From UBA6136 sp044351045 (GTDB lineage Bacteria; Pseudomonadota; Gammaproteobacteria; Methylococcales; Methylococcaceae): DNA of 20,542 nt. The stretch is taken from assembly GCA_044351045.1 (NCBI GenBank), contig JBILGM010000051.1, forward strand, positions 1-20,542, read 5' to 3'. The notes below the pieces were generated by a model that saw nothing but the letters and a program-made list of their open reading frames with translations, was not told the DNA's origin and made no database searches. Numbering within the stretch: position 1 is the first letter of the stretch; each line of letters starts with the position of its first letter. The position numbers were made by a program, and so were the translations under genes. Of this stretch, positions 14,757-20,542 are shown piece after piece.

Positions 14757-15359
14757 ATGACTGAAATCCTTGTCCTTTATTACAGCCGCTTCGGCAACAC
14801 GACGGAAATGGCCCATCTGATCGCACGCGGTGCTGAAGAGGTCCCCGGCGTGATCGCCAAGGTGAGAACCGTACCACCGGTGTCGCCGACCTGCGAAGCC
14901 GTCGAAGACAGCATCCCGGGAAACGGCCCGCCCTATGCGACGCTTGAGGATCTGCAGAACTGCGATGGACTGGCGCTGGGGAGTCCGACCCATTTCGGCA
15001 ACATGGCGGCCCCCCTGAAGCATTTCATCGACAGCACCAGCAGCCTGTGGTTTTCGGGCGCTCTGTCCGGCAAGCCTGCCGGGGTATTCACCTCCACCTC
15101 ATCCATGCACGGCGGGCAGGAAGCCACCCTGCTGACCATGATGGTGCCCCTGCTGCATCACGGCATGCTCCTGGTCGGCATTCCCAGCCGCGAGCGCGCC
15201 CTCAGCCAGACCACCACCGGCGGGACGCCCTATGGCCCAAGTCGGTATACCGGCGGTGGCAAGGATTCAGTGAGCGAAGAGGAACGGCAGCTGTGCCGGG
15301 TGCTCGGCGCCCGGATTGCCAAAACCGCCTTGGCGGTCAAAAAAGCCCCCGTCGACTGA
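14757..15359 (+). CDS. wrbA: NAD(P)H:quinone oxidoreductase WrbA
   Basis: 200 residues (E. coli WrbA has 198). An FMN-binding flavodoxin-like tetramer that reduces quinones by two electrons and limits semiquinone and superoxide formation. YYSRFGNTTEMA (8-19) is the FMN phosphate loop; GSPTHFGNMAAPLKHFID, FTSTSSMHGGQEATLLTMM and LLHHGMLLVGIP are family hallmarks. The repeat element at 14548-14692 lies directly upstream, and hda follows after 23 bases. Confidence 0.96.
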   Translation: MTEILVLYYSRFGNTTEMAHLIARGAEEVPGVIAKVRTVPPVSPTCEAVEDSIPGNGPPYATLEDLQNCDGLALGSPTHFGNMAAPLKHFIDSTSSLWFSGALSGKPAGVFTSTSSMHGGQEATLLTMMVPLLHHGMLLVGIPSRERALSQTTTGGTPYGPSRYTGGGKDSVSEEERQLCRVLGARIAKTALAVKKAPVD

Positions 15360-15382
15360 GCAGCGCCGGGCTGTCCCGAGCC

Positions 15383-16075
15383 ATGCCCCAGCAACTTCCG
15401 TTGCCTTTGGGTCTGAATCAGGAACTCAGCTTCGCGCAGTTCTGGCCCGGCCCCAATCGCGAGGCGGTCGAGCAACTGCAGCAAATTGCCCTGGGCCAGG
15501 GTGAACCGTTGATCCTGATCTGGGGCGACCCAGGCAATGGCAAGTCGCACTTGCTGAACGCCTGCTGTTCGAGGGCAGCCGATCATGGCTATTCTGCCGC
15601 CTACTTCCCCATGCGTCTGCTGCACGAACATGGCCCGGCCGTGCTGGACGGCGCCGAGACCTATCCGATTATCTGCATCGACGATATCGACGCCATGGCC
15701 GGTCAACCTGATTGGGAACTGGGTCTGTTCAATCTCTTCAACCGCTTGCGTGAAGCGGGTCACCGTCTGGTCATCAGCGCGTCTCTGCCGCCGGCCCAGA
15801 TGAACGTCAACCTGCCCGATCTTACCAGCCGTCTGGCCTGGGGTCTGACGCTGAGGCTTCAACACCCTGACGAGGAAGATACCCGCCACATCCTGCAGAT
15901 GAAGTCCCGCTCGCTGGGACTGGAGATGCCCGATGCCGTGGCGCGATTTCTAATGAATCACGCCCAGCGTGACCTCCCCACACTGACTGCCCTGCTGGAT
16001 AAGCTGGACCGTGCCTCATTGGTCGCCCAACGTCGTCTGACCATACCCTTCGTCAAAGAGCTGATCGGTTTGTGA
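15383..16075 (+). CDS. hda: DnaA regulatory inactivator Hda
   Basis: 230 residues; a DnaA-like AAA+ ATPase that, with the DNA-loaded sliding clamp, stimulates hydrolysis of DnaA-bound ATP to prevent over-initiation. QLPLPL (4-9) at the N-terminus is the clamp-binding motif that separates Hda from DnaA. Walker A is GDPGNGKSH (48-56), Walker B ICIDDID (97-103), then sensor 1 in LVISASLPP and an arginine in DLTSRL. No DNA-binding domain IV follows. ATG 15383 places the clamp motif at the right distance; the longer open frame upstream is wrbA in another frame. Last of the dense + strand genes. Confidence 0.94.
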   Translation: MPQQLPLPLGLNQELSFAQFWPGPNREAVEQLQQIALGQGEPLILIWGDPGNGKSHLLNACCSRAADHGYSAAYFPMRLLHEHGPAVLDGAETYPIICIDDIDAMAGQPDWELGLFNLFNRLREAGHRLVISASLPPAQMNVNLPDLTSRLAWGLTLRLQHPDEEDTRHILQMKSRSLGLEMPDAVARFLMNHAQRDLPTLTALLDKLDRASLVAQRRLTIPFVKELIGL

Positions 16076-16359
16076 GCGCTCTCCTAAAGAAAAAAAACGG
16101 CCCTATTCGAGCCCTCGCCGTCAATCAATTGCTACGAAAATGCGCCCCGAGACTTTCATCGAATTCAGGCCAAATCAATGGGGTTTACAAGGCAACAGGC
16201 CAGCCTAGTAAGCTGAATGCGGGACAGTTTTCCGCGGCTTGAATAGCTTGGAATGTTAAATGCATTTTCCGAGACACTACGCCCACCCGATTGACTCGGC
16301 GTGAAAACGCTGTCACCCATCGTCTTTCTCCGCAATCGGCACCAGCCGTTACCGAGATG
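16076..16359. other. Intergenic boundary after hda
   Basis: 284 bp between convergent genes. An A-run (16090-16097) beside CGGC/GCCG (16098-16101 and 16117-16120) would read on the - strand as a short stem followed by eight U. It might end transcription from the gene at 16360-17379, but the stem is only four pairs. No clear terminator for hda is seen on the + strand. The change from dense + strand housekeeping genes to sparse - strand genes falls here. Confidence 0.5.
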
Positions 16360-17379
16360 CTAACGCCAATACTCACCTATACGTGCGCCGAAATCAGGCT
16401 GTAACTCAAAAAACTGCTGATAGTCCCTGTAGTGGACTTGACCCATGCTTGATCCCTCAATGGCTGTTGCTACACCACTAGGAATTGCCGCCCAGTGGGC
16501 CGGCATCAACGCAGCCTTGTCCGGGCTAAGCGCGTAGATGAGCAGGAAGTTCGTAAACCACATCGCCGGTGCTACGGGAACTCCAACGACTTGAATGCCT
16601 GCATCTGCCTTGTCAACATAGATCAACTGCGCAATACCTGCCAATTCCTGTGACTGTGAGGCGAAAGGAGCCTCACGCGCGTATGCTGATGTGTAGAGCT
16701 CCTTTAGCGTATCTCTGGCATTGTTATGGCGCATCCAGGCCCCCATGTATCCGCAGGGGATCCCGGGCGGTGGCACTTGATAATTGCAAATAGCATCCGG
16801 GGCAAGGACCCAGTTGATCAAACGCACTGGGGAGCAAAGGGTGAAGTCGGGAGATGAAGGGTCCGGGCAGTTGGCAGGGACTCTTAGCATCCCCTTTCGA
16901 TCTACAATAAGCCCGTAACTACCTAGGTTAATTGTAACTTTCTCCCCATCAATAATTCGAGTGTATGTGTTACCGGTAGTGTTTCCAAGGTATTCCACGG
17001 CAAGACGGGTAAGTTGAGCAGCCTTTTGAGCATCAGCCTTGCTATATCCGGGTGGCCTACCTAAACCAGCCATATACTTTGCATATTGCCCCTTTGATAA
17101 ACCCTTGGTCCTGTCGAAGCCTAGCAAGGTGGCAATGCGATGGGCTTCCCTCAGTCCGAGGGGCGCGTTGACTTGCTGAGGTCGAGTTGCCTCCTTCGGC
17201 GCCAAAGGCAAATACTTAACCTCTCCCGCGTTTATAGGGTTGAACCCAGTATCCAAGGGTAGAGGGGCTGTCAATCCATTTGTAGCAGCACCAAAAGATA
17301 CCATAACTAGGGAAGCAAGCCTCGCAGCAGGCAGGACGGATTTAATACCTAAACTTGGCTTGAAATTAGAAGTTATCAT
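16360..17379 (-). CDS. Secreted protein of unknown family
   Basis: 339 residues, not recognised. A long N-terminal signal peptide is likely: basic start, hydrophobic LASLVMVSFGAA (21-32), plausible cleavage after A38 in GLTA-PLPL. The mature part is soluble, with a helical region (75-130), a beta-rich stretch (VTINLGSYGLIVDRKGMLRVP, in part 148-168) and four cysteines C171, C182, C198 and C209 that could form two disulfides. No transmembrane helix is obvious after the signal. The start ATG is at 17379 with a weak ribosome site. It stands alone: 547 bp separates it from the next - strand gene. Base composition is nearer even than in the housekeeping genes. No function is proposed. Confidence 0.75.
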   Translation of the reverse strand: MITSNFKPSLGIKSVLPAARLASLVMVSFGAATNGLTAPLPLDTGFNPINAGEVKYLPLAPKEATRPQQVNAPLGLREAHRIATLLGFDRTKGLSKGQYAKYMAGLGRPPGYSKADAQKAAQLTRLAVEYLGNTTGNTYTRIIDGEKVTINLGSYGLIVDRKGMLRVPANCPDPSSPDFTLCSPVRLINWVLAPDAICNYQVPPPGIPCGYMGAWMRHNNARDTLKELYTSAYAREAPFASQSQELAGIAQLIYVDKADAGIQVVGVPVAPAMWFTNFLLIYALSPDKAALMPAHWAAIPSGVATAIEGSSMGQVHYRDYQQFFELQPDFGARIGEYWR

Positions 17380-17926
17380 TTATTCTTGCCCACTAAATTT
17401 TTTCAGGCGCCAATCATGGATTGTTATCACCTTAGTTTGTCGACCATTATGGAAGATATTAAGGCGCTCTATTTATCCATATCTGAAAGCCCCCATCGGT
17501 AGAGATTATTAATCGGAGACCGTTAGTCCAGCTTAATGCGTCGTCTTTCCTTATTAAATAACCTATATTGAGTTAGCTTAGTGTGAAGCAAGAGCATATT
17601 TAAAAATTACTCAAGACACACCAAAACCTCTGTCTACAGTATTTCGACGCCGTATGACCGAGTTTATTTCAGAACGGTTATGCTTCCGGCACCTCAGCCA
17701 TCGCCTTAAACCACACAGCGACAAAAGAATCACTGAACGAGACTCTCAGATTTGTCTGAGACTTCCCACAAGCGACTAAGCTTGCCTCCGGACAGCGTAT
17801 CGCAGCAGCCACCAGCCAACCGCACAGCCTTGCCCCATGTTGCAGGCTTGGAAAACATAATCCCTGTCTCTCAGCTACACAGCTGACTGGTTTATGGCAG
17901 CCTGTATTTTCAATCTCTATTTATAC
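17380..17926. other. Intergenic stretch with two stem-loops
   Basis: 547 bp with no credible gene. TCTCAGA/TCTGAGA (17744-17750 and 17755-17761, loop TTTG) and TCAGCT/AGCTGA (17871-17876 and 17881-17886, loop ACAC) are perfect stems downstream of the glycoside hydrolase gene as read on the - strand. Neither has a good U-run, so termination is only possible. The part nearest 17379 is AT-rich and should contain the promoter of the secreted-protein gene, but no clear hexamers were picked. Confidence 0.5.
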
Positions 17927-20050
17927 CTACTGACCTATGGTCAGCAATGTACCAGGGAAAGACTGCAGGTCCGAATGGACATATATCCCACCATATGCAG
18001 GCGTGGGGTTGGTCCAATCTCCGTCTATGACCACTGGAAACGAGGGCGACGCTGATATATACCAAGCCCATGCGGAGTAATGAATACCGATTTTTTTTAT
18101 TTCATCCAGCTTTTCCTGATAAACAATCGGGTAGTGTGGCGTATCACCATTATAATCGGCACTCTGATTATCACCAAACTCTGTCCATATCAGCGGATAC
18201 TTTCCTGTAATGCCAGCAAAGTTTGCAGCAAAGTCAGCTGGGGCACCGTCGACAGTATAACCCTGTTCACCTTTATCGTTATAAGGATGAGAGTCATACA
18301 TTATATTGAAAGCATAGCCATCGGATTGATCTTTATCCTTGATAAAACAATCTTCACTACCACAGTTTTTAGCGGATGAAATAAATCCAAGATAATAGGC
18401 ATAATCCAAACCCCCTGCGATGACTACATTCTTGGCGCCGGTAGCTCTAACCGTATCGTAAAGGTCCTGCATCCCATAATAATTGTCATTCCCTTTAAGC
18501 CAGTCGGTATAGGACAAGCCATAAGGCTCGTTATAGAGTTCAAATAGCACATGTCCATAGCCTTTGTATTTACTAGCCACTGAAGTCCAGAATGCTAAGG
18601 AAGCATTATTATTACCTTTTGGCGCCATATTCTGCTGTGCGGCTTCAGAGCTGGACCAATGATAGTCAAGTATAATTGCCATATTATACTTGGCTGCCAG
18701 GTAAACCAACGCATCTATGGTTTGCTTGTATGACCCAGGCACTGTTTCATCAGCAGAACTATTCCAATAGTCAGCATTCATGGAGACACGGATTAGATTT
18801 GAACCCCAATTATGCATGTTTACAACATCTTGTTCACTCAGGTTTTCTCCTGTAACAGACCATTCGAGGCTGGGTCTGGCCATTCCTTTTAGACGAATTT
18901 CAGTTACACCATTCAATAGCAATTTGTCTCCACTCGTCGAAAGAGTGAAATTTGCCGGAGGGGTTGCTAAAGGAACCCCTGAGAATGCTCCACACGGAGA
19001 ACCGCAATGAACAGTCGCCCTTACAGTATAATCAGATACACTTACGTCATCAATATACTCGGTTCCTTCGGGTCTTGAATAACTATCAAGACTCACCTTT
19101 CCGCTCACCAGATTTAAGTTGATTGTTCCAAAATAGTGACCGGCAGCGTCTTTAACATTCCATGTACTCCAGGTGCCCGGCACCGGCAATTTACCGCTAC
19201 TCCCAAAGCCAATATTATAACTATCCCAGTTGGCTTCATTACTACCTAGCTCAAGATATACATTGGGATTAACCCCATCACCAACCGAATTTGCAATATT
19301 TGCTCCCTGACAATAACTGCAGACAACTGATCCCGCACTGACAGAAGGGTTACTGGTAGTTGAGTTACTAATCTTGATGTCCTTCAAATAATTTCCGTCC
19401 GTTCCATCTGCTGTATAGCCACTGTATTTCAGTGTTTTTCCATCATAAGTCAATGTCAAGGTGCCAAAGTAAGCATTTGATGTCGCATCCTTTATATCCC
19501 ATGAACTCCACTGTTTTGAGGTATCAGTTGAGGTTGGAATTCCGCCATTTCCCTGATAACCGATAGAATAGGTTCCCCATCCGGGACCATTTTTTCCAAG
19601 CACCATTTTCAGACTTGGGTTTTTTCCATCTCCAATATAATTATACAACGCCGCACTACTCGAACCCACGGGTAAGGTTATTCCTGGCACCCCATTCCCT
19701 TTAAAATTCAACATGAGCGTCTTGGTAGCTTTATCCCTTTTCCGGGTAATACTTATCAGATATATATTTTTCTTATCAACCCTGAAGCTTCCTTGATCCC
19801 TAATAACCACACGCCCTCTATTGATTGGAATATTTTTTGCTTTTCCTTTTGTTGATTCTGGATAACTTATCATGACATTATATTTATCATTTATATCCAG
19901 TTTATCAAACTCGATTATGTATTTTTTTCCCTGCCAACTGCCGGAGATATTTTCTACACCAATTTCAGGCAGGGAGATTGCAGAAAATGCCACTGATGAA
20001 CCAATCATCATGGCCGCTAACAAGCATAATACGTAACAAATTTTTTTCAT
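17927..20050 (-). CDS. Secreted multi-module GH5 glycoside hydrolase (endoglucanase-like)
   Basis: 707 residues. The signal peptide (1-24, ending AFSA) is followed by a beta-rich module (25-127), two homologous modules (about 136-229 and 250-341; both have GDGxNP, W..W..KDA and YFGT), a linker with cysteine pairs, and a GH5 catalytic barrel (about 375-705). In the barrel, ILDYHWSS, FELYNEPYG with the acid/base E508, HPYND, and IWTEFGDN with the nucleophile E624 mark clan GH-A family 5. Cellulose or a related beta-glucan is the likely substrate; mannan or xyloglucan cannot be excluded. The duplicated modules are probably carbohydrate-binding. ATG 20050 with GGTGA upstream is preferred to GTG 20059 or TTG 20062. 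Much more AT-rich than the chromosome to its left, suggesting transfer. No partner genes nearby. Confidence 0.9.
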   Translation of the reverse strand: MKKICYVLCLLAAMMIGSSVAFSAISLPEIGVENISGSWQGKKYIIEFDKLDINDKYNVMISYPESTKGKAKNIPINRGRVVIRDQGSFRVDKKNIYLISITRKRDKATKTLMLNFKGNGVPGITLPVGSSSAALYNYIGDGKNPSLKMVLGKNGPGWGTYSIGYQGNGGIPTSTDTSKQWSSWDIKDATSNAYFGTLTLTYDGKTLKYSGYTADGTDGNYLKDIKISNSTTSNPSVSAGSVVCSYCQGANIANSVGDGVNPNVYLELGSNEANWDSYNIGFGSSGKLPVPGTWSTWNVKDAAGHYFGTINLNLVSGKVSLDSYSRPEGTEYIDDVSVSDYTVRATVHCGSPCGAFSGVPLATPPANFTLSTSGDKLLLNGVTEIRLKGMARPSLEWSVTGENLSEQDVVNMHNWGSNLIRVSMNADYWNSSADETVPGSYKQTIDALVYLAAKYNMAIILDYHWSSSEAAQQNMAPKGNNNASLAFWTSVASKYKGYGHVLFELYNEPYGLSYTDWLKGNDNYYGMQDLYDTVRATGAKNVVIAGGLDYAYYLGFISSAKNCGSEDCFIKDKDQSDGYAFNIMYDSHPYNDKGEQGYTVDGAPADFAANFAGITGKYPLIWTEFGDNQSADYNGDTPHYPIVYQEKLDEIKKIGIHYSAWAWYISASPSFPVVIDGDWTNPTPAYGGIYVHSDLQSFPGTLLTIGQ

Positions 20051-20297
20051 GGTGTTCACCAAAACAATGACGCAAGACTAGACTCCATAGCACAACCTCA
20101 TAAAAGAATATACTTGCCAACCCCTTTTTTATTTCATTTGATACAATTGCCTATGGTTTTTTCTGGAGGTTTCCCTCGCTCCCCCCTCAAAAAAAGCCTT
20201 TATTTGCTGGCCACATGGACAAAAAATAACGCATGTTATTGTTCTTTATAGCTTCTTTTGACCGCTCCTCAGCTGTTCTTTGAAGAAATCGACCCAT
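20051..20297. other. AT-rich upstream region of the GH5 gene
   Basis: About 250 bp between the GH5 start and the presumed insertion-sequence end. It is AT-rich with several A/T runs and must contain the GH5 promoter on the - strand; I could not pick a hexamer pair with correct spacing. No gene is seen. Confidence 0.4.
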
Positions 20298-20542
20298 TGG
20301 TAATCCCCCCATTTTTGGTCTGAGCCAAAAGTAGAGGTTATGCGGCCACGGCCAACCGCTGAATGGGTGTCATCCCGCCCAAGGCCATGTGTGGGCGTTC
20401 ATGGTTGTACTGGTACATCCATCGGGTTGCAAACGTCCTCACCTCTTCCAGGTCATTCCAGTCATACTGCGATAGCCATTCGTATCGGACCGTTCGATTG
20501 AACCGCTCAACGAAAGCATTCTGCTGGGGCTTCCCCGGTTGA
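20298..20542 (-). mobile_element. IS3-family insertion sequence, 3' end (cut by window)
   Basis: Contains the transposase C-terminus (20338-20542). Just outside its stop codon lies TGGTAATCCCCCCATTTTTGG (from 20298, reading on +), which starts with TG as IS3-family terminal inverted repeats do. I place the element end there by inference; the other end and any target duplication are outside the window. Confidence 0.65.
20338..20542 (-). CDS. IS3-family transposase OrfB, C-terminal 67 residues (partial)
   Basis: The - strand reads QPGKPQQNAFVERFNRT, then RYEWLSQYDWNDLEEV, YQYNHERPHMALGG and MTPIQRLAVAA before a TAA stop. This is the end of the rve/DDE integrase core of IS3 elements. The E in FVERFN (codon 20506-20508) is the third catalytic acidic residue, and YNHERPHMALGGMTP is the classic C-terminal block. 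The N-terminal part, including the two aspartates and OrfA, lies beyond the window edge, so it cannot be told whether the element is intact. Confidence 0.92.
   Translation of the reverse strand, partial: QPGKPQQNAFVERFNRTVRYEWLSQYDWNDLEEVRTFATRWMYQYNHERPHMALGGMTPIQRLAVAA

Noticed and set aside
15047..15382. N-terminal extension of Hda by 112 residues
   Set aside because: The extension overlaps wrbA in another frame; the clamp-binding motif must lie near the N-terminus, as ATG 15383 gives.
16090..16120. Intrinsic terminator for hda
   Set aside because: The homopolymer is A on the + strand, so the U-run would be on the - strand transcript, and the stem has only four pairs.
1..20542. CRISPR array, tRNA or rRNA genes
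   Set aside because: No regularly spaced direct repeats and no tRNA or rRNA hallmark sequences were found when reading both strands.

Overview
The window comes from the chromosome of a gammaproteobacterium. The evidence is the gene order pyrG-kdsA-eno-ftsB-ispD-ispF-truD, an sdhE-ygfX pair behind the succinate dehydrogenase genes, a stand-alone Hda, and moderately GC-rich coding DNA. A lineage such as the Chromatiales/Halothiobacillus-type bacteria is possible, but the sequence alone does not fix the genus.

Layout. (1) 202-4450, + strand: a tight succinate dehydrogenase operon. It opens with a 56-codon gene for an SdhAF4-type (DUF1674) assembly factor that overlaps the sdhC start, then sdhC, sdhD, sdhA, sdhB, sdhE and a ygfX-like membrane protein gene. 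(2) 4451-5251: about 800 bp with only weak ORFs and several hairpins. (3) 5252-6979: an NCS2-type nucleobase permease with an extra cytosolic C-terminal domain. (4) 7142-13670: a housekeeping cluster of pyrG, kdsA (cysteine-containing, metal-dependent type), eno, ftsB, ispD, ispF and truD. (5) 13737-16075: a CBS-pair protein, a YfgD/ArsC-like reductase, a WrbA quinone oxidoreductase and Hda. (6) 16076-20542: an accessory region on the - strand with a secreted protein of unknown family, a secreted multi-module GH5 glycoside hydrolase (endoglucanase-like) in markedly AT-rich DNA, and the 3' end of an IS3-family transposase cut by the window edge.

Two diverged copies of a roughly 135-150 bp intergenic repeat lie at 36-181 and 14548-14692, in the same orientation and each just ahead of a gene on the + strand. 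They share terminal inverted repeats and an internal hairpin whose paired bases co-vary.

How it fits together. The sdh operon encodes the four enzyme subunits plus two different SdhA maturation factors: SdhE (flavinylation) and the SdhAF4-like protein (protects or hands over flavinylated SdhA). The housekeeping block serves CTP, KDO, isoprenoid, glycolysis, divisome and tRNA-modification functions. The right-hand end looks like acquired DNA: a base-composition shift, a lone secreted polysaccharidase, an orphan secreted protein and IS remains. No tRNA, rRNA or CRISPR array was seen.
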